A DNA stretch of 64,000 bases from Lysobacter enzymogenes (GCF_900106525.1 NZ_FNOG01000003.1:160261-224260), one strand, 5' to 3'; positions 54,572 through 62,519 are shown, counted from the first letter of the stretch. Notes: generated by a model not told the origin, from the sequence alone. Made by a program: numbers and translations.

Positions 54572-54601
54572 GCCTCGGCCCGCTGCGATACGTTTCCCAC
54601 G

Positions 54602-54623
54602 ACGCCCGGCATCTGCCGGGCGT
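54602..54623 (+). terminator. Hairpin after the fumarase gene
   Basis: ACGCCCGGC-ATCT-GCCGGGCGT followed by TGTCGTT, 30 nt after the stop. Confidence 0.7.
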
Positions 54624-54659
54624 TGTCGTTACGGGGGCGGCGAAAGTTTCGCCGTAGCC

Positions 54660-54738
54660 GAGGATTCGCGGTCGCGGCTCGCGCCGCTCCTACAGGTAGC
54701 CCCTGTAGGAGCGGCGCGAGCCGCGACCGCGAATCCTC
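54660..54738. repeat. REP pair, family A, heads inward, near-perfect inverted repeat
   Basis: GAGGATTCGCGGTCGC at the left is mirrored exactly at the right end (GCGACCGCGAATCCTC). The private tail GAATCCTC occurs in both arms and at no other family A locus here. Confidence 0.88.
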
Positions 54739-54770
54739 AACAACGACGCAACTTCCTGCACCCCGCGCAT

Positions 54771-55742
54771 CTACAGTTTCTTAGCCAACTGCGCGAGCAG
54801 CTTCTTGGTCGCCGGCCGGGTCAAATACTCCTTAGCCAACGTCTCCAACGCCAGCACATTCGTCTCGCTGGTATCGTCCAGATCGTCCAACCCCACCAGC
54901 AACTCCGCCTGCATCCGGTAATACCCATCGCCGACCAACTGCCGGGCGATGTAATCCACCGAATCGGTATTGCCGTCGAACAAGACATCGATGATCGGCA
55001 CCGCCCACTCCAGCGCGCCCCAGGTGCGCGCGGACTGCAGATCGATGCTGCGGGTGCGCTCGCCGGTGCCGACCGAAAGCACCACCAGGTCGCGGCTGTT
55101 GTCGACCCGCGCGTCCTTGCGCAACGCCTCGGCGATCGCGCAGGCGGTGGGATTGTTGGCGACCACGCCGCCGTCGATCAGCGCGCAGTCGCGGCCTTCC
55201 ACCCGCATCGGATGCGCCGGGAAATACGTCGGCGCCGCGGTGGAGGCGCGGCAGACTTCCCACACCGGCAGGTCGCGGTGCTGGGGATCGAAACTCTTGA
55301 AGATCACCGGCGTGCGGGTGATGGTGTCGTAACTGGTCACCAGCACCGGCGCCTTGAGCTGGCCCAGCGTGGTTTCGCCGAATACCTGGCGCAGCACCTG
55401 CTCGATGCCCAGGCCGTCGTAGCGCGGCGCCGAGAAGCCGTCGCTGACCAAGCGATTGGCGCGCGACCACAGCCGGCCGGCGAGGTTGGGGAAGATCGTA
55501 TGGCGCTGCTCGCGATACAACTGCGCCAGCGCCTCGGGCGAGATCCCGGCGGCCAGGCCGCAGGCGACCAGCGCGCCGGTCGAGGTGCCGGCGAGCAGGT
55601 CGAAACTCTCCAGCAGGCCGGACTTGCCGGCCGCGGTCTTGCGCGTTTTCGCCAGCGCGCTTTCCACGCCGGCCAGCCAATGGCAACTCACCAGCCCGCG
55701 GATGCCTCCGCCGTCCAGCGAGAGGATGCGCCGCATCTTCAT
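54771..55742 (-). CDS. Patatin-like phospholipase
   Basis: A 323-residue cytosolic patatin. Oxyanion hole LSLDGGGIRGLV (8-19), catalytic S54 in AGTSTGALVA (GxSxG) and D190 in IDGGVVANNP (DGG). AAPTYFPAHP also fits the CapV/FabD-lysophospholipase type. It hydrolyses acyl esters of phospholipids or galactolipids. CapV homologues can be CBASS effectors, but no cGAS/DncV-like synthase, HORMA or TRIP13 gene is present here, so a housekeeping role is preferred. Ribosome-binding site GGAG, 6-nt spacing. The upstream pldA gene is separated by a REP pair. Confidence 0.93.
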   Translation of the reverse strand: MKMRRILSLDGGGIRGLVSCHWLAGVESALAKTRKTAAGKSGLLESFDLLAGTSTGALVACGLAAGISPEALAQLYREQRHTIFPNLAGRLWSRANRLVSDGFSAPRYDGLGIEQVLRQVFGETTLGQLKAPVLVTSYDTITRTPVIFKSFDPQHRDLPVWEVCRASTAAPTYFPAHPMRVEGRDCALIDGGVVANNPTACAIAEALRKDARVDNSRDLVVLSVGTGERTRSIDLQSARTWGALEWAVPIIDVLFDGNTDSVDYIARQLVGDGYYRMQAELLVGLDDLDDTSETNVLALETLAKEYLTRPATKKLLAQLAKKL

Positions 55743-55840
55743 CGAGGTCTCCGTTCGAGCGGGCAGGGTAGCGCGGGGCTCGCGTCGGCCAGGGCGGCCG
55801 GCGTCGCAGTTTGCGGGTTCGCCGCCAGTCGCATGCCCTA

Positions 55841-55940
55841 CCTGTAGGAGCGGCGCGAGCCGCGACTGCGACAACGCAACTGCGACGAAAGTTGCGGCGT
55901 AGTTGCGTTGTCGCAGTCGCGGCTCGCGCCGCTCCTACAA
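55841..55940. repeat. REP pair, family A, heads outward
   Basis: Both arms carry the private tail GACTGCGACAACGCAACT after the GCGGC-GCGA-GCCGC hairpin. Between pldA and the patatin gene. Confidence 0.85.
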
Positions 55941-55954
55941 GAGCTCCAGCAGGC

Positions 55955-57112
55955 TCAGTACCACTCGAGCAGGGAGATACCCAGGCCGATGTAGGTGGCC
56001 TTGTGGTTGTAGTCGATCAGGCTCTCGCCGTAACCGTCGAAAACCTGCAGATGCCCGCGCAACTGGTTGTTGATCGGAAAGCCCCAGTCGAACTGCAGCG
56101 CCCCGTGCGAGCGGTCGCCGCCGCGCAGCGAATGCCGCGCCATCAGCGCGAACTCGTGGTCGCCGCGGCGATGGACCAAGGTGAGGTCGCCGCGGCCCAT
56201 GTAATCGTCGATGTCGGGATTGTCGTCGTCGTTGCCGTCGGAGATGCGGTACCACGGGCGCAGCATCAGCGCCCAGTCCTCGCGGTCCAGGCCGATGTTG
56301 AACATCACCCGGTTCCAACTGCGCGAGAGCGGGTCGGCGCGGCCGTTGGACTGGTGGTTGAGCCCGACCGCGAACATGCGGCCCTTCCAGTCGCCGATGC
56401 GGTAGTTGTTGCGGAACACCAGCAACACTTCCGGCTCGTAATTGGTTTCGCGGAACGGGCGCGAGTTCTCGCCGTTGTAGACCTGCCAGCGCGAGGACTG
56501 GGTGTAGCCCATCCAGAGGTCGCCGTTGTCGCCGAACAGGTTTTCCGCCGCCTTGGTCTTGAAGCTGATCTGGAACTTGGCCTCGACGCTGTCCAGCGAC
56601 TGCGCTTCGGTCACGGTGTTGCGCGGGTTGGGCGAGTGCGGCAGCGTGTTCGGATCGTTGTTCCAGAACACCGGCAGCAGGTACACCGGCTTGTAGGCGC
56701 GGAAGTTGAACACGCCCAGCTTGGAGTCCTTGGCCAGCTCCCAGCGGCTGTCGAGCAGGCCGCCCTTGCCGGCGTTGGCGATGGCGTCGCTGAGCGGCGC
56801 GTCGTGCGCGAACACGCCGCCGGTGCTGGCCTGGCGCGCGCGCTCGACCACGCCGGGCTTGGGCTTGCCGGCCAGTTCGTCGCTGAGCTCCAGGTTCTGC
56901 TGGATGGCTTTGGCTTCCTTGGCGGCGATGTCGGCCTGGCGCACGCCGGCGCCCTGGCGGCCGAGCGCGGCGTCGTAGCAGGCCAGGCGGTCGGCGTCGA
57001 CGGTGATGGCCAGGCAGGCCTGCGGCGTGGCCGGCGTCGGCGCGGTCTGCGCCGAGGCCAGCCAGGGCGCGGCGGCCAGCGCGGTCAACAGCAAGGGGCG
57101 GGCATGGGGCAT
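55955..57112 (-). CDS. pldA: Outer-membrane phospholipase A1 (OMPLA)
   Basis: A 385-residue protein with a signal peptide and an N-terminal periplasmic-like extension (CLAITVDADRLACYDAALG, a motif common to Xanthomonad envelope proteins). The barrel carries the OMPLA active site GLNHQSNGRADPLSRSWNRV (shown as GLNHQSNGR and SRSWNRV): H253, S255 and N267, with the exact Ser-to-Asn spacing of E. coli OMPLA (S144, N156). It ends in the C-terminal aromatic LEWY. It removes fatty acids from phospholipids misplaced in the outer leaflet. Confidence 0.93.
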   Translation of the reverse strand: MPHARPLLLTALAAAPWLASAQTAPTPATPQACLAITVDADRLACYDAALGRQGAGVRQADIAAKEAKAIQQNLELSDELAGKPKPGVVERARQASTGGVFAHDAPLSDAIANAGKGGLLDSRWELAKDSKLGVFNFRAYKPVYLLPVFWNNDPNTLPHSPNPRNTVTEAQSLDSVEAKFQISFKTKAAENLFGDNGDLWMGYTQSSRWQVYNGENSRPFRETNYEPEVLLVFRNNYRIGDWKGRMFAVGLNHQSNGRADPLSRSWNRVMFNIGLDREDWALMLRPWYRISDGNDDDNPDIDDYMGRGDLTLVHRRGDHEFALMARHSLRGGDRSHGALQFDWGFPINNQLRGHLQVFDGYGESLIDYNHKATYIGLGISLLEWY

Positions 57113-57259
57113 GGCGAAAGTCCTGCGTGTGGGGCGCGTGCGGCGGCGAAGGCGGGCGACGACCGTCGCGGAGGGCGGCGGCGCGAGGCGCCGCAGTCTT
57201 GCATCGCCGCGCGAACGCAGTGTGAATCCAGCGTGGCTCTCAGGCTCAGGCTATAGGTC

Positions 57260-57745
57260 TCAAAAGAACCACGCGAACGCGAACACGCCGACCATCGCGA
57301 ACGCCAGGCCGAGCTTGAACACCGTGCCCACGATGATGCCGACCCAGGTGCCGATGCCGACCTTGGTGGCCTGGTCGAGCTGGCGGGTGTGGATCCACTC
57401 GCCGAGCAGCGCGCCGACGAAGGGCCCGACGAACACGCCGATCAGGCCGAACGCCAACCCGGCGAAGGTGCCGATCACCGAACCTATGATCGCCAGCCGG
57501 CTGGCGCCGACCCGCTTGGCGCCCATCGCGGTGGCGACGAAGTCCACCACCATCGACAGCACCGTCAGCACGGCCAGCACCGTAAGGGTGATCCAGCCGA
57601 CTTTTTCGAATCCGGACACCCAGGCCGCCAGCAACATTCCGCCGAACACCAAAGGCATGCCGGGGAGTGCCGGGAGGATGGTTCCGACGATTCCGACGAT
57701 CACCAGAACTGCGGCCAGGATGTAATAAAACGTGTCCGGATTCAT
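57260..57745 (-). CDS. DUF456 family membrane protein
   Basis: A 161-residue protein with five to six hydrophobic helices. VLVIVGIVGTILPALPGMPLVFGG is the DUF456 N-terminal signature (GTILPALPGMPL), repeated in Gly-rich helices (GTFAGLAFGLIGVFVGPFVGALLG). Function of the family is unsettled; a glycine-zipper membrane role is likely. Ribosome-binding site AGGAAG. Confidence 0.88.
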   Translation of the reverse strand: MNPDTFYYILAAVLVIVGIVGTILPALPGMPLVFGGMLLAAWVSGFEKVGWITLTVLAVLTVLSMVVDFVATAMGAKRVGASRLAIIGSVIGTFAGLAFGLIGVFVGPFVGALLGEWIHTRQLDQATKVGIGTWVGIIVGTVFKLGLAFAMVGVFAFAWFF

Positions 57746-57912
57746 GCTTTCTTCCTGCCCGGACAGGCGGCCCGGGGTGGTTTGCATTTTGACCGATGTC
57801 GGGGTACGTTGCGGGCGCTGCGTTTGCCAAGGGTCACCGTGAATCGTGGCCCGATGCGGTAGATCCACCGATCCGCTACATCGTTGCACCTCGCTTCCTC
57901 CTTGCAACCAGC

Positions 57913-57928
57913 ACGCGAACGTTCGCGT
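57913..57928 (+). promoter_or_regulatory. 16-bp perfect palindrome in the csp leader
   Basis: ACGCGAACGTTCGCGT, 33 nt before the cold-shock gene ATG. It could be an operator or an RNA hairpin in the 5' leader. Confidence 0.45.
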
Positions 57929-57960
57929 TAACAACACCACGTTTCAGGGAGAGAGTAGCG

Positions 57961-58170
57961 ATGTCCGGGAAAGAAATCGGAACCGTCAAGTGGTTCAACG
58001 ATGCCAAGGGTTTTGGCTTTATCAGCCGTGAAAACGGCGAAGACGTCTTCGTGCATTTCCGCGCCATCCAGAGCCAGGGCTTCAAGAGCCTGAAGGAAGG
58101 CCAGAAAGTGTCGTTCACCGTGGTCCAGGGCCAGAAGGGCCTGCAGGCCGATGCGGTAGAACCGTTGTAA
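57961..58170 (+). CDS. Cold-shock protein, CspA family
   Basis: A 69-residue OB-fold nucleic acid chaperone. [15 protein letters not shown] contains RNP1 (KGFGFI) and DVFVHF is RNP2; full family length (65-70). It binds single-stranded RNA or DNA and melts RNA structure. Ribosome-binding site GGGAGAG. Strong terminator follows. Whether it is cold-induced cannot be read, but the leader has a perfect palindrome. Confidence 0.96.
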   Translation: MSGKEIGTVKWFNDAKGFGFISRENGEDVFVHFRAIQSQGFKSLKEGQKVSFTVVQGQKGLQADAVEPL

Positions 58171-58220
58171 GACGCTTCATGCTTCATGTTGCGGCGCCGC
58201 ATAGCCGGCTTGCCGCATAG

Positions 58221-58250
58221 AAAAGCCCGGCTCAGGCCGGGTTTTTCTTT
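58221..58250 (+). terminator. Rho-independent terminator of the cold-shock gene
   Basis: GCCCGGC-TCAG-GCCGGG with A-run before and TTTTTCTTT after. Confidence 0.9.
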
Positions 58251-58616
58251 GCGTATACTTTTGATGGAAATCACAAATACGATTATCGGCCCGAGCGCGC
58301 TGCTGGTGCGGTAATCGTGGCTGCCGAACGGCTGCCCAGAAACATAAAGCGGCGGGGACCGTCCGGGTCCCCGCGCGCCGCGACCGCCATCCGTGGCCGC
58401 CGGCACCGTCCCTGTGCCGGCGATGCGATCCGGCGAGCCCGTCCTCGCCCCGCGCCGGTATCGCCGCGCGCCGTCCTTGGCACGCAGAGCCTGCCTTCGG
58501 AGGTTGCCGCGGGCCTCGCCTCCCGTGCCGCCTCCGCCGCCGTCCTGGCGGGCCACGCGCTTGCTGCGCCGGCTCGAACCATCCAACGCATCGAGCGCGC
58601 CTGCGGGGTTGAGTCC
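58251..58616. other. Spacer without a credible gene; possible promoter
   Basis: After the csp terminator comes a short AT-rich patch (TATACTTTTGATGGAAATCAC, from 58254; listed in part) with a good -10 (TATACT), then a GGGGACC/GGTCCCC hairpin at about 58355-58375. Frames here are Arg-rich and lack ribosome-binding sites. A small RNA is possible but unsupported beyond this. Confidence 0.3.
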
Positions 58617-58621
58617 CGACA

Positions 58622-58652
58622 CAAAAAAACGGCCCGCACAAGGCGGGCCGCT
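58622..58652 (-). terminator. Rho-independent terminator of the M35 protease gene
   Basis: Minus strand: CGGCCCGCC/GGCGGGCCG hairpin followed by seven T. Confidence 0.88.
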
Positions 58653-58722
58653 GGCAGCGTGGGCGATGCGGCGGCAGGCGCCGCCGCATCGCTTCCGGCT
58701 GGGTTCGAACGTAAGCGCGAAC

Positions 58723-59832
58723 TCAGTTCTGGAACGGGGTGTTTTCGGCGAAGTACTCGTGGTTGTCGGCGTTGTCGAGCGCGTTGGTCGGGTTGCTCGT
58801 GGCCAGGCTCTTGGCCGCGGACTGGCCGTAGGCGTGGTCGTCGGTGCCGGCCACCACGGTGAAGTGGCTCATCTCGTGGACCAGGGTGCCGGCCTTGGAG
58901 TCGGTGCCGGTCAGCGGCGCGTTCCAGAACGCGTTGCACACGTAGATCTGGTACGGCTGGTTCGCATACACGTAGGCGTAGGCGCTGCTGGTGCAGCCGC
59001 AGTTGATGGTGATCTGGCCGTTGCTCTGATCCAGCGCGGTGTCGATGGCCTGGAAGTGCGAGCGCGCGGTCGAGTAGCGGCTGGAGGTGTAGGCGCCGAA
59101 CCAGGTGGTGTAGCGCGGGCCGACGGTGCCGCCGTTGAGATAGCCCTTGGCGTTTTCGGCGTAGGCGCGCGCCTGCACCACGGCCTGGCCGGCGCTGCTG
59201 GTGCGCGCGCTGGTGCAGCCGACGTAGTTGACGCCGTTGACCACCGCCTTGGTGCCGGCGTCGGGCTTCTTGGCCGCGGCGAGGCTGGCGCCGCCGAGGC
59301 GGTCGACGCCGTTGACCCACAGCTGCAGCGGCGCGCTCTGCGCGCTCATCGGCAGGCCGTTGGCCTGGTGCAGCATGACTCGGTCGGATGTGGACGCGTG
59401 CTGCAGCGGCGCGCGGAAGGCGACCACGTACTGGCCGGTGCGCGACAGGTCGTAGCCGGCGGCGAGGTCGACGGTGCGGCGCACGGTCTGGCCCGGCCGC
59501 AGGATGGTGAAGTCCTTCGCCTCCGGCACGCCGCGCTTGACCATCTTGCCCTCGTAGGCGACCGGCTCGCCGTTGAAGCTGATCGAGAACAGCTTGGCGT
59601 CGAACTCGTTGTCCGGCAGCTGCCACGAGGGCAGGCGCAGGGTCTTGTTGCTGGTGTTGGTGAGGGTGATCTCGACCGCGCCGAGGAAATCGTCGCCGGC
59701 GCCGGTGGCGGCAACGATGCCGACGCGCAGCGGATTGTTCTGCCCGGCCGACGGCGGCGTGGCCACGGCGGCGGCGATCGCGCCCGACAGCACGGCGCCC
59801 ACGGAAACCACATGCACGAAGCGAAGGTTCAT
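58723..59832 (-). CDS. Secreted M35-family (deuterolysin/aspzincin) metalloprotease
   Basis: A 369-residue secreted zinc endopeptidase. Signal peptide about 1-24. Residues 25-170 are an N-terminal beta-sandwich domain (GDDFLGAVEITLTNTSNKTL). The catalytic domain has LVHEMSHF (H319, E320, H323) and GTDDHAYG (329-336), fitting the aspzincin pattern HExxH plus GTxDxxYG with D332 as third ligand. Three Cys in VGCTSA, INCGCTS and VCNAF may form disulfides. Such enzymes often cleave before Lys (peptidyl-Lys endopeptidases). Probably a secreted lytic protease. Ribosome-binding site AGGAG. Confidence 0.94.
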   Translation of the reverse strand: MNLRFVHVVSVGAVLSGAIAAAVATPPSAGQNNPLRVGIVAATGAGDDFLGAVEITLTNTSNKTLRLPSWQLPDNEFDAKLFSISFNGEPVAYEGKMVKRGVPEAKDFTILRPGQTVRRTVDLAAGYDLSRTGQYVVAFRAPLQHASTSDRVMLHQANGLPMSAQSAPLQLWVNGVDRLGGASLAAAKKPDAGTKAVVNGVNYVGCTSARTSSAGQAVVQARAYAENAKGYLNGGTVGPRYTTWFGAYTSSRYSTARSHFQAIDTALDQSNGQITINCGCTSSAYAYVYANQPYQIYVCNAFWNAPLTGTDSKAGTLVHEMSHFTVVAGTDDHAYGQSAAKSLATSNPTNALDNADNHEYFAENTPFQN

Positions 59833-59979
59833 TCCGATCTCCTGATCTTGCGATGACGAGGCCCGCGATACGGGGCGCAACGACGCTAGCGCAGGGCCGG
59901 GCCGATGAAGAGATCGATTAGTGCATTAGTTCCGCGGCCAATCGTGATGTCGTTGGTGGACTTGAAACCTGGCCGACAC

Positions 59980-60012
59980 AAAAAAAACGGCCCGTGATGC
60001 GGGCCGTTTTTT
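59980..60012. terminator. Bidirectional-looking terminator hairpin
   Basis: AACGGCCCG-N5-CGGGCCGTT with eight A before and six T after. It serves the minus-strand glycine-zipper gene ending at 60053. Confidence 0.85.
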
Positions 60013-60052
60013 CTCGTTACATTGTTTCATCGCGCCCGCGGGCGCGGCGCGC

Positions 60053-60565
60053 TCAGCGGATGTAGACGCGGCCGTTGGCCACGCGCACATAGGTGTTCTC
60101 GCGGATGCCGTCGAGGTTCTTCTGGGTGACGACCTGGGTGCGGCCGTCGTCCATGCGCACGTAGACGTTGTAGCTCGGCGCGCCGACCCGGTTCTGGATG
60201 GCGTTGCCGGCGACCGCGCCGGCGACCGCGCCGGCCACGGCGGCGGTGTTCTTGCGGCCGGTGCTGTCGGTGTGGTCGTCGGCGATCTTGCGGCCGGCGA
60301 CCGCGCCGACCAGACCGCCGAGCACCGCGCCGGTGGCGCTGGGGGCGGTGCTCTGGGTGCTGATCTGCTCGATCCGGGTGACGATGCCGCAGTCGTAGCA
60401 GCGGTTCTGGTTGCCGTAGCCCGGCTGCGGCTGCTGCGGATAGTTGTTGTTGTACCCGCCGCCGCCATAACCGCCGCCGCCGCCATAACCCGAGGTGGCG
60501 CAGCCGGCCAGGGCCAGCGAAGCCGCCGCAGCGACGCCCAGCAAACGGATGTTCTTGGTATTCAT
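60053..60565 (-). CDS. Glycine-zipper 2TM-domain lipoprotein
   Basis: A 170-residue protein. Lipobox LALAGCATSG, then a Gly/Tyr/Asn/Gln-rich linker (SGYGGGGGYGGGGYNNNY), a C-x-x-C pair (RCYDCG), a glycine zipper (GAVLGGLVGAVAGR and AAVAGAVAGAVAGN) and a C-terminal domain with YNVYVRMDDGRTQVV. This matches the SlyB/17-kDa antigen group of outer-membrane lipoproteins. Ribosome-binding site AGGAG. Role: envelope integrity, inferred from family. Confidence 0.9.
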   Translation of the reverse strand: MNTKNIRLLGVAAAASLALAGCATSGYGGGGGYGGGGYNNNYPQQPQPGYGNQNRCYDCGIVTRIEQISTQSTAPSATGAVLGGLVGAVAGRKIADDHTDSTGRKNTAAVAGAVAGAVAGNAIQNRVGAPSYNVYVRMDDGRTQVVTQKNLDGIRENTYVRVANGRVYIR

Positions 60566-60755
60566 TGCAGGCTCCTGCGTTGTGCGATGCGAAGTGGCGA
60601 ACCGTCGCCACGCGCTTGCCAAGCTAAAAGCCGCTACGTGAACGGGTGTTCAATTCCGGCGCCTTGGCGGTGCCGGTTGGAGTACGCGTTCAGGTTGCCA
60701 GAGGCGACCGGTCGTGCGGTGCCGGGCGCGGATCGGCGCCGGCCCGAAACGCGAA

Positions 60756-60781
60756 CGGCGCGACCCCGAGGGGCCGCGCCG
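60756..60781 (-). terminator. Hairpin after the cytochrome gene
   Basis: CGGCGCG pairs with CGCGCCG with an inner CCCC/GGGG stem; 28 nt past the stop; no T-run. Confidence 0.45.
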
Positions 60782-60809
60782 TCGCGGTGCCGCGATGCGG
60801 GCGTTGCGC

Positions 60810-61265
60810 TCAGCCGCGGAAATCCTGATGGCAGGCCTTGCAGGCCTCGCCGATCTGTTCGGCCACGGTGGTGACGCCGGCGCAGCTCACCGGCGGATTG
60901 GCCAGGGCGTTGTCGAGCGCGGCGCGCATCTTGGCCGAATGCTGGGAGAAGCGCGGATCGTCCTTGAGCCCGGGGAAGGCCGGGTCGAGGTCGTCGGCCA
61001 TCGTGCGCAGGGTCTTGATGTGCGGCAGCGTGTCGGTGGCCGCGCAGCGGTTCTGCTTGACCTTGCCGTTGAGCTCGCCCAGATGCCAGGCCTGCACGTG
61101 CATGACGCTGTCGGGGAAATGGTCCTTGCGCTGATTCAAGGCGTTCATCGCCATCACCGTGGCGACGATGCCGCCGACCAGGCCGATCAGAAACAGGAAC
61201 AGGTACTTCGAACCATTGCCTTTGCGCTTCGGCGCGGCGGCGGTGGTGGGCTGGGTGTCGCTCAT
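60810..61265 (-). CDS. Membrane-anchored class II c-type cytochrome-like protein
   Basis: A 151-residue protein with one N-terminal transmembrane helix (YLFLFLIGLVGGIVATVMAM) and a periplasmic helical domain. The heme site is C-terminal, EACKACHQDFRG (CxxCH), as in class II cytochromes (c', c556 type), whose heme lies near the end of a four-helix bundle. Other Cys (NRCAATD, VSCAG) may form a disulfide. Its redox partner is unknown; it stands alone, divergent from tcdA. Confidence 0.88.
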   Translation of the reverse strand: MSDTQPTTAAAPKRKGNGSKYLFLFLIGLVGGIVATVMAMNALNQRKDHFPDSVMHVQAWHLGELNGKVKQNRCAATDTLPHIKTLRTMADDLDPAFPGLKDDPRFSQHSAKMRAALDNALANPPVSCAGVTTVAEQIGEACKACHQDFRG

Positions 61266-61524
61266 TGCCTGGCCTCCATCCAAGATCGCGGCACGATAGC
61301 ACGCGCGGATGTGAGCTTGAGGTCATGCGCGGCGCGGGGGCGGGCAGGGCGCAGGCGACCTTGCGCGGCCGGCGCGCGCGAGTTCTTCGTGCCGGAATCG
61401 GGGCTCGCAGCCGGGTCTCGCAACCGGGGCATGCGAGCGCGGCTCGCGGTCGCGGGCGCCGCACCGGCGCGCCTGCGGCCCGCTGTTTTCCACGCCCCGG
61501 GACGGCGCGCGCGGCCGCGCCGCT

Positions 61525-61530
61525 TACAAT
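61525..61530 (+). promoter_or_regulatory. -10 hexamer TACAAT before tcdA, leaderless geometry
   Basis: TACAAT ends 8 nt before the tcdA ATG, with no Shine-Dalgarno. Confidence 0.5.
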
Positions 61531-61537
61531 AGGCGCA

Positions 61538-62374
61538 ATGAACGCCATCGCTTCCGACACTTCCGTTTCCGCCGCCGACGCCATCTGGCAAGAGCGCTTC
61601 GCCGGCATCGACCGGCTCTACGGCCAGGGCGCCGTCGCCCGCTTCCGCCAATGCCGCGTGGCCGTGGTCGGCATGGGCGGGGTCGGTTCGTGGGCGGTGG
61701 AAGCGCTGGCGCGCACCGGCATCGGCCACCTGACCCTGATCGACGCCGACGACCTGTGCGTGTCCAATACCAACCGCCAGTTGCCGGCGCTGGCCGGGCA
61801 GTACGGCCGGGCCAAAGTCGAGGCGATGGCCGAGCGCTGCCGCGCGATCAATCCGGCGATCGAGGTCGATGCGGTGCAGAGTTTTCTCACCCCGTCCAAC
61901 CTTTCCGAACTGCTCGATCGCGACTTCGATGTGGTCCTGGACGCCTGCGACAGCTTCCGCAGCAAGGTCGAGCTGATCGCCTGGTGCCGGCGGCGCAAGC
62001 GGCCGGTGATCGTGGTCGGCTCGGCCGGCGGCCGCACCGATCCGACCCTGGTGCGGGTGCGCGATCTGTCGCGCACCGAGCACGACGCGATGCTGGCGCT
62101 GATCCGCAAGAAGCTGCGCAGCGAATTCAATTTCCCCAAGAACGCCAGCCGCTACTTCAGCGTGTCGGCGATCTATTCGCTGGAGAACGTGAAGTACCCG
62201 CAGCCAGACGGCACGGTGTGCGGGCTGCGGCCGAAGCTCGACGGCGACGCCGCGCTCAAGCTCGATTGCGGCGCCGGGCTGGGCGCGGCGACGCACATCA
62301 CCGGGGTGTTCGCGTTCGCGGCGGTGGGGCGGGCGCTGGAGATTTTGTTGAAGGGCAAAGCGGCGACGGTTTGA
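61538..62374 (+). CDS. tcdA: tRNA threonylcarbamoyladenosine dehydratase
   Basis: A 278-residue E1-like (ThiF/MoeB superfamily) enzyme that cyclises t6A37 to ct6A in ANN-decoding tRNAs using ATP. Rossmann start VAVVGMGGVGSWAVEALAR (41-59, GMGGVGSW), TLIDADDLCVSNTNRQ (nucleotide and Arg/Asn contacts) and DVVLDACDSFRSKVELI (TcdA form of the D-x-x-D-S motif). ASRYFSVSAIYSLENVKYP is also typical. Its partner enzymes (Tsa genes, CsdE/CsdA) are not here. Convergent with tatD across a REP pair. Confidence 0.95.
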   Translation: MNAIASDTSVSAADAIWQERFAGIDRLYGQGAVARFRQCRVAVVGMGGVGSWAVEALARTGIGHLTLIDADDLCVSNTNRQLPALAGQYGRAKVEAMAERCRAINPAIEVDAVQSFLTPSNLSELLDRDFDVVLDACDSFRSKVELIAWCRRRKRPVIVVGSAGGRTDPTLVRVRDLSRTEHDAMLALIRKKLRSEFNFPKNASRYFSVSAIYSLENVKYPQPDGTVCGLRPKLDGDAALKLDCGAGLGAATHITGVFAFAAVGRALEILLKGKAATV

Positions 62375-62394
62375 TTCGCGGTGTCTGGCCGACA

Positions 62395-62519
62395 AGCGTC
62401 GGGACTGAAGTCCCTCCCACAAGAGTACGACTGAAGTCGCTGCAGGCAGCGCTTTGTGGGATGGGCTTGCTGTTGTGGGGAAGCTTGCTCTTGTGGGAGG
62501 GACTTCAGTCCCGACGCTG
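62395..62519. repeat. REP pair, family B, heads inward; right copy overlaps tatD
   Basis: Left copy 62395-62424 and right copy 62489-62519, each with GGGAC-TTCA-GTCCC. The loop bases TTCA of the right copy give the TGA stop of tatD on the minus strand (62505-62507). Confidence 0.88.

Noticed and set aside
54771..55742. Patatin as a CBASS effector (CapV)
   Set aside because: No CD-NTase, HORMA, TRIP13 or other CBASS gene lies on either side; neighbours are fumarase and pldA.
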